DNA of 64,000 bases from Ruminococcus sp. (GTDB taxonomy: Bacteria > Bacillota > Clostridia > Oscillospirales > Ruminococcaceae), in contig JAEEVL010000009.1 in assembly GCA_016290875.1 (NCBI GenBank), forward strand, positions 1 to 64,000. The letters are read 5' to 3'. Under the pieces are notes generated by a model that ran no database searches, was not told where the DNA came from, and saw only the letters and a program-made list of their open reading frames with translations. The position numbers and the translations under genes were made by a program. Below, one piece after another: positions 33,964 through 43,039 of the stretch (the first letter of the stretch is position 1; each line of letters begins with the position of its first letter).

Positions 33964-35522
33964 TATTTGTATTCCTTCTTTCTGAGGTATTTGAACTGTA
34001 TTTTGCCGATGTCCTTCGGTATCTCCTCAACGAGGATTACCTTATCGGGAACTTTATATGCTGAGAGCTTGCCGTCGAAGTATTTGGCGAGCTCGCCGCG
34101 TGTGATGCGCTCGTCACCCTTTGGCTGTATGTATGCAACTATCTGCTGTCCGATTATCGGATGGGGCTCGTCTGTAACAGCTGCGGCAGCTATCTTCGGA
34201 TGTGTGAGGAGGCAGGCTTCTACTTCCTCAGCGTGAACGAGGTTTCCGCCGCGCTTGATGATGCGCTTGCTTCTACCGGCAAAACGTACAATGCCGTTGG
34301 GGAGCTTGTTTACAAGGTCGCCAGTGCAGAACCAGCGGCGTCCTTTGTCGTCTGTGATTATCTTGTCAGCTGAGAGCTCAGGGTTGCCGAAGTAATCGAG
34401 TATAACGCCGTCTGTGTATACGCAGAGTTCGCCGACTTCGCCCTCGGGGACGTCGTTCCTGTTCTGGTCGATGACGCGGACATCAGTAAAGCTGAGCTTG
34501 CGGAAGTCGCTCGGATCAGTGCCCTGATCTATGTCGGAATCCCATACTACCATCGTACAGGTCTCGGAAGAACCGATAACATTGATAACTCTTATATGTA
34601 GCTTCTCAACGAATATGTCAGCAATCTCTTTCGGGAGGACTTCTCCTGCAAAGTAGCAGATACGGACACTTGAAAGGTCGTACTTGTCAAAGTCCGGAGT
34701 GGAGAGAAGTACCTTAGCGAGAGTGGATGTGAGCTGAATGACGTTTATCTTGTATTTCTGTACAGTCTCAAGGAAGTCTATCGGGTTGAACTGCGGCTGA
34801 TACATAACTGTGCCGCCCTTGAGTGCCATCTGCTGTCCCATACCGAAACCGCCCTGATGATAGAGAGTCATGCCGAGCATCATTACGTCGTCGGCACTGA
34901 ATCCAAGATAGTCTCCCATGTCCTTCTGAGTGGAAAGAAATCCGCCGGACGGAACGGAGAGTATCTTTGGTGTGCCTGTGCTGCCTGATGTGCAGGCGAG
35001 TGAAATGGTATGGAGATAGTCGGGCTGGTATATCTCACACTCACTTCCGCAGTATTCTGAGATGAATTTGTCTGCGGAGATGTATGTGCTGTCAGCCGGA
35101 ACAGCTTCATCAGAGGCAAAGCATATGACCTTTGTGAGCTGTATCTTTTCAGGCACAAGAGCACTTACTGCACCGACGATGTTGTTGGTGCGGTATTTCT
35201 CGGAGATGAACATTATTTTTGATGTCGTTGCAGGTATGAGCCTTGAGAGCTCGAGAGAGCCGCTCTGAGGATCCATAGGAACAGGCTGAGCGCCTATTCT
35301 TACGGCTGACCAGAATACAATGAACCACTCGATGCTGTTTGGCATACAAATGCCGACCTTGTCGTTCTCGCCGATGCCGAGCTTCTTCATGCCGGAGCCG
35401 AACACGGCTGTCTTTTCCATGAATTCTCTGTATGTGAGAGTTCTTTCGTCTATTCTCAGGAGCACTTTATCCGGGGTTCCCTGAGCATACTTAGCGTAGT
35501 AATCAAAAAAACTTGTGGGCAT
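33963..35522 (-). CDS. AMP-dependent acyl ligase / adenylation enzyme
   Basis: 519 aa, ANL superfamily: P-loop CTSGSTGTPK, NVIGSSET, GDLVNKLPNGIVRFAGRSKRIIKRGG, and a C-terminal Lys in GKIQFKYLRK. It activates a carboxylic acid as acyl-AMP and transfers it to CoA or, given the coupled ACP, to phosphopantetheine. The substrate is unknown. Start behind AAAGGAG. Confidence 0.92.
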   Translation of the reverse strand: MPTSFFDYYAKYAQGTPDKVLLRIDERTLTYREFMEKTAVFGSGMKKLGIGENDKVGICMPNSIEWFIVFWSAVRIGAQPVPMDPQSGSLELSRLIPATTSKIMFISEKYRTNNIVGAVSALVPEKIQLTKVICFASDEAVPADSTYISADKFISEYCGSECEIYQPDYLHTISLACTSGSTGTPKILSVPSGGFLSTQKDMGDYLGFSADDVMMLGMTLYHQGGFGMGQQMALKGGTVMYQPQFNPIDFLETVQKYKINVIQLTSTLAKVLLSTPDFDKYDLSSVRICYFAGEVLPKEIADIFVEKLHIRVINVIGSSETCTMVVWDSDIDQGTDPSDFRKLSFTDVRVIDQNRNDVPEGEVGELCVYTDGVILDYFGNPELSADKIITDDKGRRWFCTGDLVNKLPNGIVRFAGRSKRIIKRGGNLVHAEEVEACLLTHPKIAAAAVTDEPHPIIGQQIVAYIQPKGDERITRGELAKYFDGKLSAYKVPDKVILVEEIPKDIGKIQFKYLRKKEYK

Positions 35523-35523
35523 T

Positions 35524-36645
35524 TCAATTTTCTCCTTTGAGTCTTGCTGCGATGAAATCTGCTGCTTCGTGTTTTACCCAGTGGTACTGTTCGCCGACAG
35601 GCATTGCGTGCATGATGGTTTCCTCTGATACGTATGCTGGCTTGTCTTCGATGTGTATGCCTTCCTTATAGCCGGTAGCCTTGTCAAGGAGACGCTGTGA
35701 AGCATCGGGGGACATCCAGTTGTCGTCATCACTGTAAGCCATGAGAAAATCTGCGGAGTGTGTGCCTTCCTCGAGCACTCTCATGCTCTCGAGATAGTCC
35801 TCGCAGTACTGATAGCTGCTCCACTTGCCGCGTTTCATCCAGACGGGGATAGATCCCTGATCAGCGAAGTTCATGAGCAGGGGGAAGAGACTTACGCAGG
35901 CTTTGATATCGGGATTTTTTACAGTTGCACGGAATGCGTAGCCGCCGCCCATGCAGAGTCCGAAGTTTGCCATGTTCTTCTCGTCGAGCTTTTCGTGAGC
36001 CTTTACAAAGCTGTATATGCCGTCAAAAGCGGCTTCGAGCTGTCTGCCGCCGCACTTGATGTTGTTGTGTATTATTGCAGCGCCTGCACCGGGCATATCA
36101 GGTGTTATGACTGCTATGCCGCGTTCGTTGAGAGGAGCTGCGAGCATTTCGAGCTCTTCCTTGCAGCTGCCTATGCCGGAGTAGGTGATTACCGTGGAAT
36201 AAGCTGTACGGCTGCCGTCGTCCGGATAGTGTATATATGCCGGAACGATACCGGCTTCGGTCTCTATTTCAACGTATTCGACTTTATTGTCGCAGAATGA
36301 GATATAGCGTTTGTAGCTATCCTCGAGAGTGCTGTATATCTCACGTTTGTGCTCTACGTCCTCTATGTTTATCATAAAGCAGGCGTAACGGCATTCCGTC
36401 ACCATTTTAGCATAAGCTCTTGCAGATATTCTGTTGCCGGCAGCCTCAGCCTTGTCACAGAGTGCGGAGTAGCGCTTCGCCTTTTCCTCCCACTCGCCGA
36501 GCCATACTGCCTGTATCTGCTTGCCGCTCATCACCTTTATTGCGTCCACCTTTTTGAGTATAGACTCAACATCGAACGGATCGCTTCCGAAGAGCATTGA
36601 ACGTGTTACTACGGGGTTAAGAAGATCTCTTATTGCCCATTTCAT
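35524..36645 (-). CDS. Alpha/beta hydrolase with Cys nucleophile (FrsA/DLH-like)
   Basis: 373 aa. An N-terminal ~120 residue helical cap is followed by a hydrolase core: SGIGS oxyanion loop, DMPGAG, and the nucleophile elbow GLCMGG with Cys231 in place of Ser, as in dienelactone hydrolases; a late His (SEETIMHAMP or EQYHWV). FrsA-type family members act on polyketide-like C-C or ester bonds. One base separates it from the ligase. It may release or cyclise the product. Confidence 0.8.
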   Translation of the reverse strand: MKWAIRDLLNPVVTRSMLFGSDPFDVESILKKVDAIKVMSGKQIQAVWLGEWEEKAKRYSALCDKAEAAGNRISARAYAKMVTECRYACFMINIEDVEHKREIYSTLEDSYKRYISFCDNKVEYVEIETEAGIVPAYIHYPDDGSRTAYSTVITYSGIGSCKEELEMLAAPLNERGIAVITPDMPGAGAAIIHNNIKCGGRQLEAAFDGIYSFVKAHEKLDEKNMANFGLCMGGGYAFRATVKNPDIKACVSLFPLLMNFADQGSIPVWMKRGKWSSYQYCEDYLESMRVLEEGTHSADFLMAYSDDDNWMSPDASQRLLDKATGYKEGIHIEDKPAYVSEETIMHAMPVGEQYHWVKHEAADFIAARLKGEN

Positions 36646-36720
36646 ATTGATTTATTCCTTTCCTTACCGTTATCCTTTTATGTAAAGCTGACCGAAGATG
36701 AAAGATATGCTCTTTCTGTG

Positions 36721-37077
36721 TCAGCCGGTGTATTTCCATGCGCCCTCGCGCGTCATTTCCGTAAACTGCATATACACCCGGTACGGATCGGCGTGGGTGT
36801 GCTTCTGTATAAGCGCGAGCATACGGTCTGCGAGCTCTTTGAGGAAGCCCTGCTTGTCATCAGCACACTCCTGCGGGAGTATGTATCTGAATTCTGCAAA
36901 GAATACCGTGTCCTCAGAGCTGTTCATATACATAGGACTCTCATCGAGCATTACCATGATAGCCGGGAGAGGCTTTCTGAGTATGTCTGAGAGTTCGTTG
37001 ACTGCCTCGTCGAGGAACTGTGTACGGAGTTCCGGAGAAGCAAACTTGTAATTTGTCTTCATCTGTGCTATTGGCAT
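36721..37077 (-). CDS. MIF/tautomerase-superfamily protein
   Basis: 118 aa starting MPIAQMKTN, so Pro becomes N-terminal after Met removal, as the superfamily requires. The pattern ending DPYRVYMQFTEMTREGAWKY matches the MIF C-terminus (DRVYINYYDM-x-W). Its place inside an acyl-assembly operon suggests keto-enol tautomerisation or cyclisation of an intermediate. The 75 nt gap to the hydrolase gene shows no terminator. Confidence 0.75.
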   Translation of the reverse strand: MPIAQMKTNYKFASPELRTQFLDEAVNELSDILRKPLPAIMVMLDESPMYMNSSEDTVFFAEFRYILPQECADDKQGFLKELADRMLALIQKHTHADPYRVYMQFTEMTREGAWKYTG

Positions 37078-37165
37078 GATACTATCCTTTCATTAAAATC
37101 AATTATTGTCCGGAGAATATGTTCCGGGACATTATTTTGCTTTGTTTCCTGGTGAGATGTGTGGT

Positions 37166-38371
37166 TCAATATTTTCTGAATACAAGTGTTGCGTTGTGAC
37201 CGCCGAAGCCGAACGAATTTGAGATAGCAGCGTTTACGGTGTGCTGCTGAGCCTTGTTAGGAACATAGTTGAGGTCGAGCTCCGGATCGGGTTCGTCGTA
37301 GTGGATAGTAGGCGGAACTGTGCCGGTCTCCATAGCCTTTATGCAGGCGATAGCTTCAAGAGCTCCGCCGGCTGCGAGAGTATGTCCGATAGAAGCCTTC
37401 ACTGATGATACCGGGATATCAGCGGCTCTGCTGCCGAAAACTTCCTTGATCGCCATAGTCTCGTAGAGGTCGTTGAGCCCTGTAGAAGTTCCGTGTGCGT
37501 TAATATAATCTATATCATCAGGTGACATACCTGCATTTTCGAGAGCCATTCTCATAGAACGTGCCATACCTGTTCCGTCTGTCTTTGGAGCTGTGAGGTT
37601 GTGTGCTTCACTGCACATGGAAGCTCCTGCGAGCTCACAGTATATTTTAGCGCCTCTTGCCTTTGCTGATTCCTCAGACTCGATGATGACAGTGCCACCG
37701 CCTTCTCCCATTATGAAGCCGTCACGGTTCTTGGTAAAGGGACGTGCAGCTGTATCCGGATCTGGATTTACTGACATAGCAAGAAGCTGATTGAATCCGC
37801 TGATAACGAGGTGTGTTACAGTATTTGAAACACCTCCGCATACTACCATATCACAGGTGCCGTTCTCGATGAACTGCTTGCCGAGAGCAAGTGCGTATGC
37901 CGATGAAGCACAGGCTGTGCTGAGGTTGAATGCCGGTCCGCCGAATCCGTACTTTATGGATACGAGAGCGGGGAGCTCGTTGGGCATTTTCTTGAGTGTT
38001 ATATTGAGCGGCTTTTCAAGTTCGTAGTCCTCATAGGAGTTGTCTATAACGCCGTAGATAACGCCTACCCTTGAAAGATCATAGCTTTCGGTATCTATTC
38101 CGCAGTCAGCAACTGCTTCACCTGCGGAAGCCATACCCATTCTCGTTGTTGTTGTAGCAGCGTTGAGCTGACGCTTTTTCCAGTATTTAGAAGCTTCTGC
38201 CTCAAAGGACTCATCGACCTCTGCCGCAACAGTAGTGTCGTGATCATCGAGCGGTATACGTGTGATAGTTCTCATGCCGCACTTGCCGGCAGCGAGAGCG
38301 TTCCAGTATTCCTCTGCTGTGTTTCCTATCGCAGTAACAGCCCCAATACCTGTTATAACGACTTTTTTCAT
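37166..38371 (-). CDS. Beta-ketoacyl-ACP synthase (KS II type)
   Basis: 401 aa; start at ATG 38371 (MKKVVITGIGAVTAIG), the usual FabF start; longer in-frame sequence upstream overlaps the next gene and is rejected. Active Cys154 in STACASSAY, His in NAHGTSTG and in KASIGHTLAAGG. It catalyses decarboxylative condensation on ACP. It is the only KS and no chain-length-factor partner is present. Confidence 0.93.
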   Translation of the reverse strand: MKKVVITGIGAVTAIGNTAEEYWNALAAGKCGMRTITRIPLDDHDTTVAAEVDESFEAEASKYWKKRQLNAATTTTRMGMASAGEAVADCGIDTESYDLSRVGVIYGVIDNSYEDYELEKPLNITLKKMPNELPALVSIKYGFGGPAFNLSTACASSAYALALGKQFIENGTCDMVVCGGVSNTVTHLVISGFNQLLAMSVNPDPDTAARPFTKNRDGFIMGEGGGTVIIESEESAKARGAKIYCELAGASMCSEAHNLTAPKTDGTGMARSMRMALENAGMSPDDIDYINAHGTSTGLNDLYETMAIKEVFGSRAADIPVSSVKASIGHTLAAGGALEAIACIKAMETGTVPPTIHYDEPDPELDLNYVPNKAQQHTVNAAISNSFGFGGHNATLVFRKY

Positions 38372-38390
38372 AGTGATCAATAAACCTTTC

Positions 38391-39515
38391 TTAACAAAAA
38401 TATCTGTCCCATTCTGCCTTGTCTGCATACTTGTAGGAGGCATATCCGGCAGCACTGCCGAGTCTGTCGAGTTCGGCGAATATATTTTCAGCGCCGAATT
38501 TCTCATAGTAATACGGGAGAGGTTCGGCGAGACCAAGCGTGTCCTGAACGGCTTCCATAAAGAGCTTTTCATCGCATCCTGGTTTGTCGCAGAGAGCGTT
38601 GACCGTCTCACATAGTATGAGAGAGATCATGCTCAGAGGAGCGTTGTCACAGTGGGCACCTGTGGCTCTTTCCCTTTCGCTTATGAAATCGAGAAAGCTG
38701 AGAGTCTCCTTTGGACAGCCTTCACTGAGCCAGCTGTTCATCTGCTCACAGCCATATCCAAGGAGCTGTTTGTTGCGCTCTATGCGGAAGTTATCAGGTT
38801 TTCCGGCCATAAGTCCAAGGCCTACGCTGTCGAGTATCTCAAATACATCAGCGACTGCGTACAGCTCCGAGAGAGCGTTTCTGAGTTCTCTGACTGATGT
38901 GCCCAGGGCGTTTTTGAGATATATGCCGTGTGACACCATGCAGGAGAGTATCTGATTGAGGTATATGTGGTAATCCCCAGAGAAAACAAGGGGAGATTTG
39001 CCTATGCTGCGGACTATCTCCTCAGCCTTTGAAATGAATTCGCCGGAAGTCTCCGGGAGAACATTGAGTTCAACGAAGCCTGTGAGCTTGACCGGATAAA
39101 AGAAGTGCATACCGAAGCAGCGCTCCCTGTTTGGAACGTCTGCGAATATCTCCGCTATATCCAGCGATGATGTATTGGTGAGGAGCATACAATTGCTGCT
39201 TACTATGCCCGAAAGCTGATAGAATACTGATTTCTTGGCTCTTATATCCTCAAATATGGCTTCGATAACAAGGTCGCATCCGCTCATATCGGAAGCTTCG
39301 TCCGTGAAGCGGAAGGAGTACATTCTGCGTTCGTACTCTTCTTCGTTTATCTTCTTTCGTCTGAGAGCTTTGTCAAGAGTCTTTGCGACAGCCGCAGCAT
39401 TCTCTTCCTTTCCGAACGTGTCAAGGACGACGAACTCAGCACCGCTGAGCTTGTCAAACATTATGCTGAAGATGTCCTTGCCCATTTTTCCGTAGCCGAC
39501 TATTCCTATCTTCAT
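38391..39515 (-). CDS. 3-hydroxyacyl-CoA dehydrogenase family protein
   Basis: 374 aa. Rossmann motif GIVGYGKMG at residues 4-12, LVIEAIFED, NTSSLDIAEI, catalytic HFFYPV, then a C-terminal helical dimerisation domain. Start at 39515 behind AAAGGAGC. In this operon it could act as the ketoreductase that converts 3-ketoacyl- to 3-hydroxyacyl-ACP, since no FabG-type KR is present. Confidence 0.88.
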   Translation of the reverse strand: MKIGIVGYGKMGKDIFSIMFDKLSGAEFVVLDTFGKEENAAAVAKTLDKALRRKKINEEEYERRMYSFRFTDEASDMSGCDLVIEAIFEDIRAKKSVFYQLSGIVSSNCMLLTNTSSLDIAEIFADVPNRERCFGMHFFYPVKLTGFVELNVLPETSGEFISKAEEIVRSIGKSPLVFSGDYHIYLNQILSCMVSHGIYLKNALGTSVRELRNALSELYAVADVFEILDSVGLGLMAGKPDNFRIERNKQLLGYGCEQMNSWLSEGCPKETLSFLDFISERERATGAHCDNAPLSMISLILCETVNALCDKPGCDEKLFMEAVQDTLGLAEPLPYYYEKFGAENIFAELDRLGSAAGYASYKYADKAEWDRYFC

Positions 39516-39519
39516 AAGT

Positions 39520-40215
39520 TCACGCTCCTTTGCTGTTCTTGTAGCGCTGCATGAACTCTCCGGCTTTTTCCGGAGTGAAGCCGCCTTCGCCAGCGATGAA
39601 GCCAATGAGTTTTTCGGCTTCTGCCATGCCTTGTTTCTTCTCGGTGAAAATGTCTGCCCAGCCTGTTTCAGCAGCACGGTCGGCAGGTATCAGCTCGCCT
39701 GACATAACGAGCTCATATGCGTTCTGAAAGCCGCATATGTCGATAGTTCTTGCAACTCCGCCGAGTGCCGGGAGTATTCCGAAAGTCGATTCGGGCTGAC
39801 CGACTCTTGCATTTTTTTCGATTATTCTGTAATGGCTGTTTACAGCTATCTCGCTGCCTGAGCCGATACAGAAGCCTGTCACTACGCTTACCACCGGGAA
39901 GGGGAGACTGCGCAGGAAGGTGAAATAGTGCTTCTGCTTTATGTGACCGGCCGGGAGTTCTCCTGTTCCGTCGCAGGATTCTCCGGCAGAGCGTTCTGCG
40001 AGTGCTTCTACATCAGCTCCTGTGCTGAAATGCCTTCCGCTGCCGCTGATGATCATACCTTTTATGCCGCCGGACTGAGCTCTTTTTTCTGCCTCGGCCA
40101 TTGTGTCTTCATAGGCAGTAAAGAAATCAGCTGTCATAAGATTATTTGAGGGTGCGTTCATAGTGAAGCGGAGTATGCCGTTCTCTTCGGTGAGAGTTAT
40201 GATGTTCTCATTCAT
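39520..40215 (-). CDS. Enoyl-CoA hydratase/isomerase family (crotonase) 2
   Basis: 231 aa; start at 40215 behind GGAGGCGG, overlapping the previous gene by 8 nt. Oxyanion-hole segments GRHFSTGAD and GFCIGSGSEIAVNSHYRI, and PESTFGILPALGG. Probably dehydrates 3-hydroxyacyl intermediates or isomerises the double bond. Confidence 0.88.
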   Translation of the reverse strand: MNENIITLTEENGILRFTMNAPSNNLMTADFFTAYEDTMAEAEKRAQSGGIKGMIISGSGRHFSTGADVEALAERSAGESCDGTGELPAGHIKQKHYFTFLRSLPFPVVSVVTGFCIGSGSEIAVNSHYRIIEKNARVGQPESTFGILPALGGVARTIDICGFQNAYELVMSGELIPADRAAETGWADIFTEKKQGMAEAEKLIGFIAGEGGFTPEKAGEFMQRYKNSKGA

Positions 40216-40627
40216 TGCTGCCGCCTCCGTTCTTAGCAGCCATAAGGCGGTAGAAGGCTCTTGATTCACATTCGAGTATCTCCTCCTGTGAGCCCTTACG
40301 TGCTGCGATAAAGCACTTGTTTATCTCCATGATCTGTTCTTTTGTCTTGTCCTTGAAGAGCTTTTCAGTAAAAACTTCCGTATCCTCTGCGGGGATAACG
40401 AGGTCAAATACCTTAGAAGCTGAGCATTCTTCATCGCCGCTTACAGCTGCGGCAGTTATGAACGGCAGGTCAGAGGGAAACCCGGCGTCCTGTACCATAG
40501 AGCTGTTCATATATACGATAAGCATACAGGGCTCGCCAAACTCCTTTATGCTCTTGCAGAGCTCAGAAACTGATACGGCGTCCCTGACCTCTGTTACAAA
40601 TTCTTTCTTTTCAATCCTCATCGTCAT
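40208..40627 (-). CDS. Crotonase-like half protein
   Basis: 139 aa (start at 40627 or 40621). The C-terminal half (FDLVIPAEDTEVFTEKLFKDKTKEQIMEINKCFIAARKGSQEEILECESRAF) resembles the C-terminal helices of polyketide-type enoyl hydratases, while the N-terminal half lacks the oxyanion-hole motifs. It overlaps both neighbours, arguing for real translation. Perhaps a partner subunit of the adjacent crotonase. Confidence 0.6.
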   Translation of the reverse strand: MTMRIEKKEFVTEVRDAVSVSELCKSIKEFGEPCMLIVYMNSSMVQDAGFPSDLPFITAAAVSGDEECSASKVFDLVIPAEDTEVFTEKLFKDKTKEQIMEINKCFIAARKGSQEEILECESRAFYRLMAAKNGGGSNE

Positions 40628-41018
40628 TTTTCTCCAGTAATTCCTTTACGGCGTCCGGTACATCGCATATGATACGTTCTTTGTTGACGTACGCGAGCTT
40701 TCCGGAAACGCGGCAGGCAACAAGACCGGTGGTCTCATTTGTCATTGTATGCTTGTACCTTACTATGCCGCTCGTGCAGCTGAGTTCGGTATCTATGCGA
40801 ACTTCGTCCATAAGTCTTAATTCGTGGATATATCTCTGAGTGCTTTCGAGAACTACGGGGAAGAGTCCCTCGCCTGTTATTGCACTGAGCAGACCGTTTG
40901 TCTTGAAGAAATTCCATAGTGCGGTCTCGGAGTAGTTAAGGTATACCGCATTGTTTACATGACCGAATGAGTCAAGCTCATATCCGCGCACGGTAAGACT
41001 GTATGTGACGTGTTTCAT
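40611..41018 (-). CDS. Hot-dog acyl thioesterase (4HBT/YbgC-like)
   Basis: 135 aa. RGYELDSFGHVNNAVYLNYSETA is the 4HBT motif with the catalytic Asp (DSFGHVNN). Likely releases the finished acyl chain from ACP or CoA. Overlaps the next gene by 4 nt. Confidence 0.9.
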   Translation of the reverse strand: MKHVTYSLTVRGYELDSFGHVNNAVYLNYSETALWNFFKTNGLLSAITGEGLFPVVLESTQRYIHELRLMDEVRIDTELSCTSGIVRYKHTMTNETTGLVACRVSGKLAYVNKERIICDVPDAVKELLEKNDDED

Positions 41019-41731
41019 TGTCTGCCAGCCTCCGCAAGAGTTTTTTCAAACATTCCCTTTGAGGGATCTTCAGCGCCTTCCTCGGCGCGTGCCATAGTTT
41101 TGGTTATGGCTCTTACCTGAGTGAGAGTCTTTCCGCTGAGAAGTTCGCGTACAAACGCCATGGTTTCATCGAACGAGTTCTTGTTTTCGCTTAGCTTGGT
41201 TACAAGACCGGCTGCGAGTGCGTCCTTTGCAGAGATCATTTCTCCGCAGAGTATCATCTGAAGCGCCTTTTCCTTGCCGAGAAGACGGTAAAGCCTTTCT
41301 ATACCGCCCATACCCGGGACAACACCGTGCATTATCTCCGGAAGACCGAGAAAAGCTGACGGAGATGCTATCCTGAACTGACAGCTCAGCGCAATCTCAA
41401 GTCCGCCGCCGAAACAGCCGCCGTTTATTGCAGCAGCAGTCACAAGAGGGAGCTTTTCGATAGTACGCAGAAGCTCTCTTGCTTTTTCGAGTTTTTCTGT
41501 GAGAGCTGAGGTGTCCTCACTCCCGAAAAGTGAAACATCAGCACCGTGGGAAAAATGTCTGCCCTTTCCGACAATAACAAGAGCTCCTACCTGGGGATTT
41601 GCGTCCAGCCAGCCGAGGAGCTCTCTCTGGTCGATGAACTCCGGCTCTGTAAGCAGGTTCTTCGGACCGTTGTCGATGGTAAGAACGGCAATGTTATCCT
41701 CGGCGTGAAGCTCTGAAAGATTTGATATCAC
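41015..41731 (-). CDS. Enoyl-CoA hydratase/isomerase family (crotonase) 1
   Basis: 238 aa. Oxyanion-hole motifs GRHFSHGADVSLF and NGGCFGGGLEIALSCQFRIAS, and PEIMHGVVPGMGG. Paralogous to crotonase 2 but clearly diverged. Two crotonases in one operon fit dehydration plus double-bond shift. Confidence 0.88.
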   Translation of the reverse strand: MISNLSELHAEDNIAVLTIDNGPKNLLTEPEFIDQRELLGWLDANPQVGALVIVGKGRHFSHGADVSLFGSEDTSALTEKLEKARELLRTIEKLPLVTAAAINGGCFGGGLEIALSCQFRIASPSAFLGLPEIMHGVVPGMGGIERLYRLLGKEKALQMILCGEMISAKDALAAGLVTKLSENKNSFDETMAFVRELLSGKTLTQVRAITKTMARAEEGAEDPSKGMFEKTLAEAGRQ

Positions 41732-41745
41732 CGTTGTTTACCCCT

Positions 41746-42048
41746 TTACTGATTTACTATATCGTTTCCGTACTGGTAGATCTTGCAGAACATTTCGACA
41801 ACGTCGCTCATAGTGTCCATAGGTGACTTGAGCATATACTTGCCGATGCTCTGGAGTTTGATATCGAGATCGTACTTGTCTGCTGTCATCTCGATAAGCT
41901 CAACGAACATGAGTGAATCGCTTCCGAGGTCTTCCTGCGGATTGGTATCCATAGTGATCTCGTTCTTTTCGACTTCGCACTCTTCTGCGTAATAGTCGAA
42001 GATCATGTCCTTGATCTCCTGTCTGATCTGATCTGTAAGTTCTCTCAT
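41746..42048 (-). CDS. Acyl carrier protein 1
   Basis: 100 aa, acidic; phosphopantetheine site GSDSLMFVEL (Ser45). It sits next to the malonyltransferase, so probably carries extender units. Confidence 0.93.
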   Translation of the reverse strand: MRELTDQIRQEIKDMIFDYYAEECEVEKNEITMDTNPQEDLGSDSLMFVELIEMTADKYDLDIKLQSIGKYMLKSPMDTMSDVVEMFCKIYQYGNDIVNQ

Positions 42049-42090
42049 TTTAATAGCCTCCGTATACCAAAGTAAAATATATGTGAAAAT

Positions 42091-42984
42091 TCACACCTCT
42101 TCCAGAGTGTAAATTTTACATTTCGCCTTGTTGACTCTTGAAAACTTCTTCACAGCACCGTTAGCGCTGACATCAAAGAATTCCGTAACGCCCATTTTTT
42201 CAAGTTCCTTCAGAGCGAGATCCCAGCGTATGGGAGTATAGACGTTTAGCTGGTTTTCACGCAGAACGCCTTCGCCTGTTGTTATGATACTGCTGTCAAA
42301 ACCGGATATCATAGGATATATCGGATCCTTGTACTTCACAGAAGCACAGAAGTCAACATATTCCTTTGAATAAGCCTTCATGACAGGGTGGTGATATGCA
42401 ATACCTGTGCCGAAACTGAATGCTTTGAGCGCCCCTTCCTGGAGGGCATAGAAAAGGGCTTTTTCTACTGCCTCAGCCTTGCCGCTTATCATAACGTGAA
42501 AAGCTGAATTGCCGCTTCCGATGATAATATCATCTTCGCTGAATTTTGAGCTGAGGAGTTCGTGTGCGCTGTCATAGTTCATGCCTATTATGACGCCCAT
42601 ATCGAGCTTAACGCTGTGTTGTTCGAGGGATCTCATTGTAGCACGGTTCATCATTATGATGCCGTGAGCAAAATCATGGCTCACAGAGCCGAAGCAAGCA
42701 CTGATGCTCACTATTCCGGAGCTGTATCCCGCGCCTATATCCGGGATAATGCCCTGGTCGATGTAATATTCATAAACGACTCTGTCGCATATGAGGGAGA
42801 TTATCCACTCAGCGACTCTGCCGTCGTACGCTTTGTTTTTGTCAAGATCCTTATCAAGACCAAGTTTACTGAAAGCCTCATCAAGGTAGTACTCATACTT
42901 CTCCATAAGTACTGGCGGAAGGTTAATCAGAAGTTTTTCTGGTTTGGAGCCTATACCGTTAAAGAGAAATGCGCGCTTATTCAA
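42091..42984 (-). CDS. Malonyl-CoA:ACP transacylase-like protein (FabD-like)
   Basis: 297 aa with a TTG start behind GGTTGGGA. FLFNGIGS replaces the usual FPGQG, the nucleophile elbow is GYSSG (Ser88) instead of GHSLG, and YHHPVMK supplies the catalytic His region. First gene of the operon. Deviations from FabD suggest a dedicated acyltransferase, perhaps for a different extender. Confidence 0.85.
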   Translation of the reverse strand: MNKRAFLFNGIGSKPEKLLINLPPVLMEKYEYYLDEAFSKLGLDKDLDKNKAYDGRVAEWIISLICDRVVYEYYIDQGIIPDIGAGYSSGIVSISACFGSVSHDFAHGIIMMNRATMRSLEQHSVKLDMGVIIGMNYDSAHELLSSKFSEDDIIIGSGNSAFHVMISGKAEAVEKALFYALQEGALKAFSFGTGIAYHHPVMKAYSKEYVDFCASVKYKDPIYPMISGFDSSIITTGEGVLRENQLNVYTPIRWDLALKELEKMGVTEFFDVSANGAVKKFSRVNKAKCKIYTLEEV

Positions 42985-43010
42985 TTCATCCCAACCTTAA
43001 AGAACAATTT

Positions 43011-43039
43011 ATGTTAGTTTAATCTTAACATTTTGACAA
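43011..43039 (-). promoter_or_regulatory. Promoter of the biosynthetic operon
   Basis: On the minus strand: TTGTCA (43039-43034), 17 nt, TAACAT (43016-43011), about 30 nt upstream of the TTG start. No other good promoter is seen within the operon. Confidence 0.65.

Noticed and set aside
38372..38611. N-terminal extension of the KS to 38611
   Set aside because: The extension overlaps the hydroxyacyl dehydrogenase gene and is unlike any KS; MKKVVITGIG at 38371 is the conserved start.
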